From contig JAOTOM010001524.1 of NCBI GenBank assembly GCA_034440615.1, forward strand, positions 1-64,000: a stretch of DNA of 64,000 nucleotides, written 5' to 3'. The stretch is from Ashinkailepas kermadecensis (lineage: Eukaryota; Arthropoda; Thecostraca; Neolepadidae). Below, in pieces: positions 1-9,784 of this stretch (within the stretch, counting starts at the first letter, position 1; each line of letters opens with the position of its first letter). Both the position numbers and the translations under genes were made by a program. Under the pieces are notes generated by a model. It made no database searches, was not told where the DNA came from, and saw only the letters and a program-made list of their open reading frames with translations.

Positions 1-163
1 TTGCCTATGATGATGAATTCGCTGCGATCGGACTAGTACGTAACACGCGAGGGGCGAATGAGTCACTGGAGAGCAGGTTGACGCCAATTCGACCGGCTCT
101 CATTGGAGTAACACGGGAAATTGGAATTTTTAGCGTCGGTTGTTAACTAATATTGGTACGCCG
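1..163. other. Left flank, no gene seen
   Basis: This is non-coding sequence up to the left end of the gypsy element. I see no exon, repeat or regulatory motif that I can support. Confidence 0.5.
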
Positions 164-530
164 TGTGGAGTCCGTACACTCCACACTGTATGGATGGCAA
201 GTTGCCACAAACTTGTGCGTGTAGAATATATTTGCAGAGACGTCAGAGAGAGATGACAAGATCGTAGAAAGGCAGTAGATCATATAGTGTCACATACAAA
301 CGCATTAGTATTGCGGCCGCGTAGTCGTCACACTTCCCAACAGCTATGTTAGTTTTCTCCTGCGCATGCGTCAACTCGCCGCTAGCTACGGCGAGGGGGC
401 GGTGAGTAATGACGCGTTGCGTTCCGCCCCGACGGGGCGAATGTGGAGCGGCGTTTGGGCCATGACGGCAAATGTGGCGCAGCGTTTCGGCCATGACTGT
501 AAACGTGACGCACTGCTTTGGCCCGCTACA
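164..530 (-). repeat. 3' LTR of gypsy element
   Basis: A 367-bp long terminal repeat that matches 4770-5136 apart from about six substitutions (t/c, a/g, t/c, c/g, g/a, a/g by eye). It starts TGTGGAGTCC and ends GGCCCGCTACA on the plus strand. The polymerase stop codon (526-528) falls just inside it. Confidence 0.93.
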
Positions 531-3198
531 GGTACCCCCGCCCAGACACGGCGCCGGCAAAGGTGACGTGGCGAACGACATACCGCGCAGGGGTGATCAC
601 TGCACGGCCGGAGCGAGTGCGAAGGGCCGGCCGCAGCGCTGGCCCGACGGTGGATGACGGCGGTGGCGGCGTTGGTGCGGGCGGCGGAAGGGGGCGCGGT
701 AGCAGAAGCCGTGGTCCCTCCAGCGGAAGGGGGGATGGCGGCACGTGCTGCGTTGTGGTGGTCTGCGAGGCGCTTGGCGGTAGGTCCTGGAAGGCAGGTT
801 TGACCCGGTCGATGGAGACGACTTGCTCCTTGTCACGGCGGAAGATGGTGATGGTCTTGTCTGTGCGGTGGTGGACGCGAAACAGGCCGTCGTACGGGCA
901 CTCTAGCGGCCCGCGTTTGGCGTCGTGCCGCACGAATACGTGCGTGCAGTCTTGGAGGGGCCGTGGCACGAAAACACGTGCCGTGGAGGCTCTTGGCGAG
1001 ACGGGTCTGAGGTGGCGCATCGTCCGGCGGAGGTTGTCCGCATATGACGTCACGTCGAGAGGCGGTGTGGTCGGCGGAGTCTCGAAAAACTCGCCGGGAA
1101 GACGTAGCGGCATGCCGTACACCAGCTCGGCAGAGGTGCATCCGAGGTCTGTCTTGAGTGCCGAGCGGATGCCGAGTAGCACCATGGGCAGCAGGTCGGT
1201 CCAGCAGGTAGCGCCGTCGGCGGCGCGGAGCGCTGTCTTCAGCTGACGGTGCGTACGCTCGATCATGCCGTTAGCTTGCGGATGGTAGCTGGTGGTCCGC
1301 AGCCGTTGACAGCCGAGCAGTGAGGAGAGGCGCTGCCACAGGCTGGATTCGAACTGGGCGCCGCGGTCCGTTGTGACTTGCGCCGGCACGCCGAAACGTG
1401 CGATCCAGCCGGAGACGAATGCTCTGGCGACTGTGATCGCTCGGATATCTGACATCGGGATCGCTTCCACCCAGCGTGTGAAGCGGTCGATGCAGGTCAG
1501 CAGGTAGCTGCAGCCGTCAGATGGTGGAAGCGGTCCGACCAGATCGATGTGGACGTGCGTGAAGCGGGCCTCCGGTGGCTGGAATGCCTGCACCGGCGCT
1601 CTGGTGTGTCGGTGCACCTTGGCGCGTTGACACTGGACGCAGGCTTGCGTCCATATTTTGATGTCGCGCTTCATCTGCGGCCAGACGAACCGGTGGCTGA
1701 TGAGATGCTGTGTGCCACGGACACCAGGATGAGACAGGCCGTGGAGAAGCTGGAAATACCGGCGGCGTAGGCTGCCTGGAACCAGAGGGCGCGGCGATCC
1801 GGTGGAGAAGTCTACCAGCAACGTGTTGCCACTGGGCAGCGGGACATCGCGCAGTTTGAGCGAGTGCCCTTGCGACAGGAACGACTGCAGGTCTTCGGCT
1901 TCTTGTTGTGCGGCCGCAAGAGCGTCGAAGTCGTGAAGTGGTGGTTGAGGTAGTCGCAACATCGCAACCGTCCGAGACAGGGCGTCGGCCACGGTGTTTT
2001 CCTTGCCTGGCACGTGCCGGACATCCGTGGTGAACTGGCCGATGTAGTCCAGCTGCCTCGTTTCCCGCGGCGAGTGGTGGCCGGAACCAGCGTCGACGGC
2101 GTGCACGAGCGGCTTATGGTCTGTAAAGACCGTGAAGTCTCGCCCTTCGACCGTGTGTCGGAAGTGGCGGAGTGCCAGGTACACGGCTAGAAGTTCTCGG
2201 CCAAATGTGCTGTATCTCGTTTCGGCCGGCTTCAACGTTTTTGAGAAGAACGCCAGTGGCTGCCAAGTGCCGTTGACGTGCTGCTGCAGGATGGCGCCGA
2301 CGCCAGTGTCTGAGGCGTCAACTTGAAGACTGAGCGGGGCACCCGGCGTGTGGTACGCCAGCCGTACTGCCTGGGCCAGTGCTCGTTTGACTGCGTCGAA
2401 CGCTACAGTGGCGTCCTTCGTCCAGGTGAGGGCTTCGGTGCTGCGCTTGGTGCACTTTGTGCTCAGGAGGTCGTGCAGTGGCTGCAACAGGCCGGCAGCG
2501 TTGCCGAGGAAGCGGTGGTAGAATGCCACCATTCCAACGAAGCGGCGCAGCTGCTTCTTGGAAGCCGGCTTCGGGAACTCAGTGATGGCGGAAACCTTCT
2601 GCGGCACCTGGGCGATGCCATCGGCTGACACGTCGTGTCCCAGGTAAGTGAGGCGCGAGGCGCCGAGTACATACTTGTCGGGGTGCAGAGTCAGGCCGTA
2701 CTGCTTGAGGCGGTCAAAAACCTCTCGCAGATGTTTTAGGTGGTCTTCTGGTGTCTTGCTGGCCACCAGGATGTCGTCCAGATAGACGAAGCTGTGGGAG
2801 AGACCGCGCAGCACTTCGTCCATGAATCGCTGAAACGACTGAGCGGCGTTCTTCAGACCGAACGGCATGCGCACAGCTTCGTACAGGCCGAACGGAGTGG
2901 CGATTGCCGTATTCGCGATGTCGGCGGGCTCGACGGGGACGTGGTTGTATGCCCTTACCAGGTCGAGCTTGCTGAACAGACGGCAACCGTGCAGGTTGGC
3001 TGCAAAATCCTGGAGAAACGGCAGAGGATAGCGGTCGGGGACTGTCTGCGCGTTAAGTGCGCGGTAGTCACCGCAGGGACGCCAAGCTCCTGCTTCCTTC
3101 TTTGGCACCAGGTGGAGAGGAGAGGCCCAGCAGCTTTTCGATGGGCGGACGACTCCGGCCTTCAACATCTTGTTGAACTCTCCTCGCGCGATCGCCAA
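526..3198 (-). CDS. pol: gypsy pol: reverse transcriptase, RNase H, integrase
   Basis: This 890-codon frame encodes the replication enzymes of the retrotransposon. Counting from the Met at 3198, the RT has the first catalytic Asp near residue 79 ([11 protein letters not shown]) and the YLDD box at 138-141. RNase H acidic residues are seen at about D293, E334 and D359. The integrase zinc finger is H485, H489, C519, C522, followed by the core D551, D610, E646, the last pair spaced D-35-E. A proline-rich C-terminal tail runs into the 3' LTR. The Met at 3198 is not a natural start: the frame continues upstream into protease and is separated from it only by the TGA at 3232-3234. All catalytic residues look present, so the element decayed recently or the stop is read through. 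Confidence 0.93.
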   Translation of the reverse strand: MAIARGEFNKMLKAGVVRPSKSCWASPLHLVPKKEAGAWRPCGDYRALNAQTVPDRYPLPFLQDFAANLHGCRLFSKLDLVRAYNHVPVEPADIANTAIATPFGLYEAVRMPFGLKNAAQSFQRFMDEVLRGLSHSFVYLDDILVASKTPEDHLKHLREVFDRLKQYGLTLHPDKYVLGASRLTYLGHDVSADGIAQVPQKVSAITEFPKPASKKQLRRFVGMVAFYHRFLGNAAGLLQPLHDLLSTKCTKRSTEALTWTKDATVAFDAVKRALAQAVRLAYHTPGAPLSLQVDASDTGVGAILQQHVNGTWQPLAFFSKTLKPAETRYSTFGRELLAVYLALRHFRHTVEGRDFTVFTDHKPLVHAVDAGSGHHSPRETRQLDYIGQFTTDVRHVPGKENTVADALSRTVAMLRLPQPPLHDFDALAAAQQEAEDLQSFLSQGHSLKLRDVPLPSGNTLLVDFSTGSPRPLVPGSLRRRYFQLLHGLSHPGVRGTQHLISHRFVWPQMKRDIKIWTQACVQCQRAKVHRHTRAPVQAFQPPEARFTHVHIDLVGPLPPSDGCSYLLTCIDRFTRWVEAIPMSDIRAITVARAFVSGWIARFGVPAQVTTDRGAQFESSLWQRLSSLLGCQRLRTTSYHPQANGMIERTHRQLKTALRAADGATCWTDLLPMVLLGIRSALKTDLGCTSAELVYGMPLRLPGEFFETPPTTPPLDVTSYADNLRRTMRHLRPVSPRASTARVFVPRPLQDCTHVFVRHDAKRGPLECPYDGLFRVHHRTDKTITIFRRDKEQVVSIDRVKPAFQDLPPSASQTTTTQHVPPSPLPLEGPRLLLPRPLPPPAPTPPPPSSTVGPALRPALRTRSGRAVITPARYVVRHVTFAGAVSGRGYL
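531..546 (-). promoter_or_regulatory. Polypurine tract of gypsy element
   Basis: Immediately inside the 3' LTR the minus strand reads a G-rich run, GGGCGGGGGTACC, where plus-strand DNA synthesis would be primed. The position is as expected, but the run contains pyrimidines. Confidence 0.55.
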
Positions 3199-3231
3199 GC
3201 GTTCAGGGGCGAGGCAGCGCGGCCGGGCAAA

Positions 3232-3846
3232 TCAGGACGGCCCTCGAGTTTCAATATGGTGCGTGACGCGATGCGTCACCGGCACCTGCCGCGTGTTGGG
3301 CTGCGTGAGGCTTGGGTACTCAGCCAGCAGCTGGGCGTACGATGACGTCGGGGCAGCGATGAAACGTAAACCCAGTGAGCAAACTGAGGCTGGAGAGCCG
3401 GAAGCGACGACTTCACCGGAGGCCGTGCGCAGTTGCTGGTGCCAAACGTCGATGAGGAGATGATGATGGGCCAAAAAATCGGCGCCGAGAATGGGCGTAG
3501 CGATGTCGGCCACCAGGAACGTCCATTGGTGGGCTTGCCCGTCGTCCAGGTGAACTTCACAGGCGTAGTGGCCAGTCACTTGGATGCGGGTGCCGTTGGC
3601 CGCGGTAAGGTGCAGGTTCGGAGCGGGGGTGACGACAGCACCGGAAGGGAGAAGAGATGGCGGAAGAACGCTCACCTGCACGCCAGTGTCCACCAGGAAC
3701 GGCTTTGTGAACCGGAGATCCCGGACAAAGAAGAGTTGCGCCGGAGTAGGTAGGCCTGATGTCGTGAGCGCTGATGGCGTCAGGCTTGCTAGTTTCCCGC
3801 AGACCAGCTGCAGGGTGTCTGGCACTTGTGGGCCGCGGCACCCCAC
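3232..3846 (-). pseudogene. pro: gypsy protease domain, closed by an in-frame TGA
   Basis: A 204-codon stretch in the same frame as pol. It carries the retropepsin active-site motif VDTGVQVSVLPP and the later ILGADFL motif typical of gypsy aspartic proteases. Its frame overlaps the end of gag by about 58 bases and lies -1 to gag, which fits a -1 frameshift. The TGA at 3232-3234 cuts the protease-RT linker. The related copy at 60.9 kb has a sense codon at the equivalent place, so the TGA is most simply a disabling mutation in this copy. Confidence 0.85.
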
Positions 3847-4685
3847 CGGTCGTGGTACCAGCAGAGGCCGGTGGCAAACGGGGGTGCTCGGTCGCGGTGG
3901 CTGCGGGACGCCGAACGGCCACGACGGCGGCGAGGCGGCGGCGACTCGTGGTCAGGCAGGCAGGCAGCAGGCGGCGGCAGGCGACGACCACTGAACAGCG
4001 CTGCCTCGAGGCGGTTATTCAAAGCTTCCAACCGGCTGACGGTGGCCGTCAGCGCCAGAATTGCCGCTTGAAAATCGGCTGTAGGTGGACCGACAGCGGC
4101 GGCGGCAGGCGCAGCGGGGCCGACAAGGGCTACCGCTTTAAGTGCGGCAACTGCTCCGGCTGGACGGGATGCCTCCAAGAACCGGTCGGCTGCTTGCGCG
4201 ATATCCGCCAGCGGCTTGGACTCCGGGAGCAGCGCGATGGCGGCGCGCACAGACTGCGGCAGCCGCTGTAGAAACAGGGTGCGCAGCAGACCGTTGTCTG
4301 CCGGGGTGTCGCCGGCCGCAGTCAGCTCACCTGACATGTTGCGCAGCAGTTGGGATGGCGTCTGGTCACCGAGCCGTTGATGCCTGAGCAGAGCTTCAAG
4401 GCGTGCAGCGCGGGACTGGGCGAGCCGAGCTTTAAGTGCCTCGCAGAGGGCAGTGAAGTCGCCTGGCTGACTGCGGATGATGTCTTTAACTTGTGCGGCC
4501 ACGGACATCGGAAGGTTGGCCACCAGGAGCTTGAAGCGCGTGACGTCATCGGTGATGCCAGCCACTTCGAAGGCGCAGTCAACCTTCAGCAGCCACAACT
4601 CGGCCTCGTCGGCTGAAAATGTAGGCAGACGGAACGAGGCGAGTGAGCGTGCTGCGACACTGGTGACCGGCCCGAAGTCTGGCAT
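3789..4685 (-). CDS. gag: gypsy Gag polyprotein
   Basis: A 298-codon structural protein. It begins MPDFGPVTSV, has a capsid-like helical region with a Leu/Ala-rich retrotransposon gag domain (about residues 15-180), an Ala/Pro linker, a short heptad-like stretch (about 205-230), an Arg/Ser-rich basic part (about 250-270), and a C-terminal Cys/His knuckle of form C-x3-H-x7-H-x-C-x3-C (CWYHDRWGAAAHKC). The Met at 4685 is the first after the primer-binding region. A homologous but frameshifted gag is at 59.5-60.35 kb. This knuckle type is familiar from arthropod gypsy Gag proteins. Confidence 0.88.
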   Translation of the reverse strand: MPDFGPVTSVAARSLASFRLPTFSADEAELWLLKVDCAFEVAGITDDVTRFKLLVANLPMSVAAQVKDIIRSQPGDFTALCEALKARLAQSRAARLEALLRHQRLGDQTPSQLLRNMSGELTAAGDTPADNGLLRTLFLQRLPQSVRAAIALLPESKPLADIAQAADRFLEASRPAGAVAALKAVALVGPAAPAAAAVGPPTADFQAAILALTATVSRLEALNNRLEAALFSGRRLPPPAACLPDHESPPPRRRRGRSASRSHRDRAPPFATGLCWYHDRWGAAAHKCQTPCSWSAGN

Positions 4686-4750
4686 GGCGAGATGGCTGCG
4701 ATGACTTGAACCACATCGGGACGGCTTGAATCACGTCGGGACGGCTTGAA

Positions 4751-4767
4751 TCACGTCGGGGTCACCA
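4751..4767 (-). promoter_or_regulatory. Primer-binding site of gypsy element
   Basis: Two bases inside the 5' LTR the minus strand reads TGGTGACCCCGACGTGA. A TGG start next to the LTR is the expected complement of a tRNA 3' end. I do not assign the tRNA species. PBS-like segments are repeated inward to about 4700. Confidence 0.75.
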
Positions 4768-4769
4768 AT

Positions 4770-5136
4770 TGTGGAGTCCGTACACTCCACACTGTATGGA
4801 TGGCAAGTTGCCACAAACTTGTGCGTGTAGAATATATTTGCAGAGACGTCAGAGAGAGATGACAAGATCGTAGAAAGGCAGTAGATCATATAGTGTCACA
4901 TACAAACGCATCAGTATTGCGGCCGCGTAGTCGTCACACTTCCCAACAGCTGTGTTAGTTTTCTCCTGCGCATGCGTCAACTCGCCGCTAGCTACGGCGA
5001 GGGGGCGGTGAGCAATGACGCGTTGCGTTCCGCCCCGACGGGGCGAATGTGGAGCGGCGTTTGGGCCATGACGGCAAATGTGGCGCAGCGTTTGGGCCAT
5101 GACTGTAAACATGGCGCACTGCTTTGGCCCGCTACA
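4770..5136 (-). repeat. 5' LTR of gypsy element
   Basis: A 367-bp LTR, partner of 164-530. It should hold the element promoter, reading leftwards. Right of it lies a dispersed sequence (5137-5450) that recurs in inverted orientation at 58.6-59.2 kb. Confidence 0.93.
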
Positions 5137-5455
5137 GCCAGACGGACTCGCCCTGGGCATCGGGCCTCCGCTTCGCTTTTCAGGTCGCAGGTGGGCAGTG
5201 GAGCCTCTCCGGAGGTTACGATGCTGCCCACCCTCCAAATGTCCTTCCATTGTCATGAGAGTCTGTATGTATGTATATGTACCTGTATGACATGCGTGTA
5301 TCGTCTCTACGCCATATTTCTTGTTTGACGGCGTCTCTCCTTTCTTGACTACTTGATATAACCGGATGTCACATAAGCCGGATTAACGTAACTCCATCTT
5401 TAACGTAGCAATCTCTAGCAGATGGCACTTTGCCTCAGCTAAAGATTTAGGGGGA
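5137..5455 (-). repeat. Dispersed repeat R, copy 1
   Basis: Read on the minus strand, this segment aligns by eye to 58590-59190: the start (aaagtgccatctgctaga), middle (ggcttatgtgacatcc), and end (cctgcgacctgaa) all recur in the same order. Copy 2 holds a solo-LTR-like insertion that copy 1 lacks. In both places R lies upstream of a related gypsy element. Confidence 0.7.
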
Positions 5456-5477
5456 AAAAAAAAAAAAAAAAAAAAAT
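5452..5477 (+). repeat. Poly-A tract
   Basis: A run of about 23 A residues after GGGGG, at the outer edge of repeat R copy 1. Confidence 0.9.
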
Positions 5478-6180
5478 AGCTCGGCAACCACTGGGCAGAT
5501 CGCCATGAAACAAACACCATTATGTAGCCAAGACGATCGCAAAGCTCAACAGTGCAAACAAAGTTGCTGCGAATGGCACGTACACTCGGGGGAACAGATA
5601 AAAGCATCAGTTTTCATCGTTTTTCACGATGTCCGGTCTGGTGCTGTCTGGTGTCCGAGTCTGGTGCTGGAAAACGGTGGAAAACGGTACAACGCCGTTG
5701 CTTCTATTACTCGGCTCCATGTACCGACAACACATTTTCTATTGACCATCGACACCTGTCGTGTAACGGTGGTGAGTTATTGGGACACGATTAGGTGCAT
5801 GTTGTGATCCGTAAAAACGACTCTGTTCCCACTTCATTAACGTTCCTATTACAGATCATTTTTTGGTCAACAGTGCTATGTCCAGATATTCCGGAGCGCT
5901 TGACGCTCACGGCATCTTTATATTTTCTCTGGGACTAGTAGTTTGATCGTAATCGGCAATCTTGCACACGCCTAAAAATCGGCATTTTTACCCCGAGAAT
6001 TGAATCCAGCGCCGGGCTCAGATAAGGTTTAATGAGCCAATATATATCGACTATTTCGTCCCCCGCCGCGCCCGTCGGGAACAGCCTCGTGGTAAGGTGT
6101 TTGACTGCTAATATTTAAGTATCACGTTCAAGTCTATGGCGTGGCACTCATGTTTTGCGTCGTGGATCCACCTAGGAGGG
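5478..6180. other. No gene seen
   Basis: Non-coding. A tRNA-like stretch near 6075-6140 (tcgtggtaaggtg and cgttcaagtc, which resemble A and B boxes around a GACTGCTAA loop) may be a decayed tRNA-Ser-like SINE head. It is too weak to call. Confidence 0.4.
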
Positions 6181-6199
6181 TTGGGATCGTGGAATAGAG

Positions 6200-6372
6200 C
6201 TTGTGAAGGGACCGGTGAAGGAGACCGGTGAAGGGAACCAGTGAAGGTGACAGGTGTAGGGGACCGGGGAAGGGTACGAGATAAGGGGGACCGGGGAAGG
6301 GGACCGGGGAAGGGGACCGGGGAAGGGGACCGGGGAAGGGGACGGGGTAAGGTGGACCGGGGAAGGGGACCT
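6200..6372 (+). repeat. 12-bp minisatellite GGGACCGGGGAA
   Basis: About 14 units of a 12-bp purine-rich motif, perfect in the centre (6287-6345) and decayed at both edges. Confidence 0.9.
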
Positions 6373-7626
6373 TTAGGTTGTAAATTGGAAGATCTTTTAG
6401 GAAAAATATTATTTGAAACTCCTTTTCTTAAAACTATTTTGCTAACATGGAAGGCTAGGTTAGGTTAGGTTACGTCAAACTTTATATTTCCTCTACATTA
6501 TTTTGATGCCATATTACCCAGCTTCAAGCCCCATTTTTGGTGTTATTTTTCCTCCCAACTGAAAAGCATGCATTGGCAGAGGAAATGAGTGGTCACATCA
6601 TGTTCACCATCTTCATAAACATTGCATTGGCATAAGAAATTCTGAAAGTTCAAAAATAGCTAAAAGTAACAAATATATCAAAGTATTTTTGGGCAAAAGC
6701 AGTGCTAATCAACCTGATGGTTTGAAAAACAGAAACATCATCTAGGGAGAACAAACCTTTCCTGTATCCTATCCTGATCAAACACTGAATTCAATAACAT
6801 TATCTCATAATGCCAATGTATCAACCATTGCGCTATTTAGGAATGCTTTACCAACTACTAAGCTCATTTAATGTCACAACATTCCACACCAGTTGTTGCA
6901 GAGGATCCCATACCACCAGCAGGCAGACACAAACCCACTGCCTTTCAGTCATGGGTTCCTGCCCCCAAAATATGGAATCCCCATAATACCTATCTGGGTG
7001 CCTACATAACCTCAGTCTGATCTGCATGCCTTGGTACACGGAAAATATAGGCAGTGAAATGTTGGTATATTACCAACTTAAAGTATTGAGCATTGCTACA
7101 AATAGCCTGACCTCAGTTGCGAGAGCAAGTCACATAATTTGAATTGCTTAAAATCAATGGATAAGGTACCTACCTATCTTGATGGAATGTTCATGGATGG
7201 AATGGCATTCCCGTTTAGGAACAGCTTGGCTTTCAAGCCCATGGACGAGCTTCAAGAGGCCTGATGGGTCACGTTGCCTCCCTCAAAATGGTTGGAACAG
7301 ATGCATACATTTTGGTATTCATCTGGTCCTATTCGCATACCGGTGCAACCACTCAGCTCTCTGCATCTTTCGGAAAGCTAAAATACGAAATGCCAGCCGT
7401 GTTCCTAAAAGATGAACTGCACGCAGCCACAGAACAGAAATCCATTATTCCTGAAGAGCAAAAATCTGGAAATCCTATAATATAGCGTACATCATTGTGA
7501 AAAAATGCACTTCCAGATGGGTATATGCTCGTGACGTCCGCATGGATCATGTACGCCGTCCATGACGTCCGTACCAACACTTTGAAAGGCCGCTTAGGGG
7601 CTTTTTATTCTGATGCAGTATATATG
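6373..7626. other. AT-rich gene-free stretch
   Basis: It holds one copy of the dispersed core motif gaaatgagtggtcacatca (about 6583) and a short ggttaggttaggtta run at 6454. The longest frames (75-78 codons) show no recognisable domain. Confidence 0.45.
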
Positions 7627-7825
7627 TGTAGTCGCTGGGTCCGAATTGCAAACACGTATGACAGATTTCGAGTCCAACCCGCACGGGCGGACCGCACGTC
7701 CGCTCGCAGCCAGCTTTATTCTCACACTCCCTGCGGCCGGGATCTTTTGGCGCGAAAGCAACAAGCCAATCGGAAGGCACGCGTCGCCTTGGCGACGCGC
7801 GGTACCATGACGTCACCCGTCTACA
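7627..7825 (-). mobile_element. 199-bp solo-LTR-like element, copy A
   Basis: Begins TGTAGTCGCTGG and ends CCGTCTACA, flanked on both sides by TATG (7623-7626 and 7826-7829), a perfect 4-bp target-site duplication. On the minus strand it reads like an LTR: TGACGTCA (CRE-like), an ATTGG CCAAT box, an E2F-like TTTCGCGCC, then AATAAA (7720-7715). It contains two strong hairpins. A second copy with its own duplication lies at 58755-58953. Length and TG..CA ends suit a solo LTR or the LTR of a TRIM; no internal coding part is seen. Confidence 0.85.
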
Positions 7826-9230
7826 TATGTGCATGAAATGTCTAATAGATAAAGGGTGCGTTTGCAGCTCGGATAATAATTTCCGCGAGGACGGAAAATT
7901 TTCCGTCCGGCGTTCGGAGCTCACAACCGAATCCTGCCGGGTTTACAAATATCAAACACAAATAGTGCACTCGTGAGTCAAATGTGGTGACCGTGCTACA
8001 CGTCGCACGCTTGCTCGCATCGCCAGTGTACTTGCCGTGAGTTCAGGAGTGGTTGACGGGGTTTGGGCGGGTCTAGTAGAAGTTTATTCATCTGGGATGA
8101 ACAATCCAGCAAACATGCCGATGGCGGCATGTGTCGAGGCGAGCTTGGCATCTCGTTAACAGTATGCGGACATCGGGCGGTTCCCGGCCCGACATCGGTA
8201 TACTGACTTGGAATATCAAACACGGATGTTGATTTATTAATATTATTAGGGGGTGGGGCGATACATGAAAGCAATGAGCAACCCGAAATTGATTTGGGGC
8301 ACACTTCATTGGAACCCATGTTAAAAGTTGAAATTATTGGGTGGGGGCAAAGCAAACATTGATGGGAAATTCCCCTTCCAAAGTACATAAACCCCCTGAT
8401 ATCAACATATGTTGGGTTCAATTCAAGGTATCAATAGCGGCCAGCTGACGTCGGACCGATGTCCGACATTTCACTCCTGAGACGATAGCGGGCCCCTAGT
8501 GCCCCGACAGCAGTCAGACATCTTCCCGACATCGGCCTCACGTCGGCTACATGTCGGCTGATAAATCTGATAATAAGTCTGATAAATCTAAACAGTCTGC
8601 TTCGGAGCAAAATTGGTCTATGGCACGCGGGCATTGATCTCTGAAAATGCGCCATTATGCGCCAGAAGTGCCGCTAATGCTAGTGACGTCACACAGATCC
8701 TGTAGATTTCGTCTGAAAATTTTCCGCAGGATCCGGATAATTTCCGGATCCTGTGAGCTTCGAACGGTGAATTGGCAGATCTGATCAAAAAGTATGACGT
8801 CACATGGAAAATTTTCCACAGAATCCGAGCTCCAAACGCGCCCAAAGTCACAAAAACTAGTGTCGCATGGCTGCTGAAGGGACGGTACCTCATGGGGAAC
8901 CTGTTTCACGTCATTTTATTACACAATTCCTGCGCATATACTGCGCCAGAATACAAAACATTTCAAAGCACGAAGTCGTGGATGGTGTGAGATTTGTGAT
9001 AGTGGTTGTACGTGGTGTGGGTCCGTTCAAGCAGGAATGGATGGAGTTTGAAAATTATTCTGAGGGTATTTGATCCACGCGAGTGTTTCGAGGGATCGAG
9101 TGAATAGGGCTAGATTCGTAGGTAGATAGGTGTTGATAAGTGTAGGATGTTGGTGTATAGTTTCTTTGAAATATATGATGTGGTAGGTATTCGTCGAAGT
9201 GTTGAGTATCTTTTTGACGGTATTACTGCA
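7826..9230. other. No gene seen; palindromes and CRE-like sites
   Basis: Holds a perfect 20-bp palindrome at 7889-7908 and a hairpin at 8727-8751 (10-bp arms, agg atc cgg a). TGACGTCA sites lie near 8686 and 8795. No exon is supported. Confidence 0.45.
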
Positions 9231-9320
9231 GTTTGAGGTGTATATGAGACAAGTTTTCCACACATTTTGCCTCCATGAAGTAAACAAGGGTTAGGGTTGG
9301 TTTGTTTGCTAGTTTGTTTT
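9225..9320. repeat. Dispersed AT-rich repeat with GGTTAGG tail
   Basis: The block ttactgcagtttgaggt ... cctccatgaag recurs near 15640-15770 (inverted), 47500-47600 (inverted) and 47630-47700 (direct). Confidence 0.6.
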
Positions 9321-9784
9321 TTAAGTTGGGAAACATTTTTTTTTTATTTGGGGAATTTCCACAATTTTTTATCCTTCAAAAACAAGGCAGGCTAGGTTAG
9401 ATTAGCTTATATAGGTATGCATTAGGTAGGTTAGGTTATACTTCTTGGGGAAGGATGTCTTATGTGTTCAGAAAGTGATAAATTACACCCTATTTCATGA
9501 ATAACTTACCACTGCCACTCATAATGCCAATATCAATGCTTTCAGTCATAAAGTGTTCAGACTTTGTATGAGTCACAGGGTTCCATCTGGATCAAGTCTG
9601 TAAAGGGAGATTCTATATGCCTGAACGAAGGGGTAAATTGGGGGTTTAAGGTAATTTATGAATTCTTGGATTGTATTTTTACAATGCAATGCTTATGAAT
9701 GTGGTTGACATGATGCAACTACTCATTTCCTCTGTAAATGCAGTTTCAAGTTGGGAGGCAAAAATAATGGTAAATATATTGATC

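Larger units (their letters stand above)
164..5136 (-). mobile_element. Ty3/gypsy LTR retrotransposon, nearly complete
   Basis: A full-length LTR retrotransposon on the minus strand: 5' LTR (4770-5136), primer-binding site, gag, protease, then reverse transcriptase, RNase H and integrase, a purine-rich tract and the 3' LTR (164-530). The two LTRs are both 367 bp and differ at about six positions by eye, so the insertion is fairly recent. LTRs begin TGT and end ACA. The flanking four bases are gccg on the left and gcca on the right, possibly a mutated target-site duplication. Protease and polymerase share one frame, broken by one TGA at 3232-3234. Gag to protease needs a -1 shift. Family knowledge: RT-RNaseH-IN order with a D-35-E integrase is Ty3/gypsy. 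No envelope-like frame is seen. Confidence 0.95.

Noticed and set aside
518..1246. 242-codon plus-strand frame and other plus frames in 0.5-4.7 kb
   Set aside because: Shadows of the gypsy gag-pro-pol frames on the other strand.
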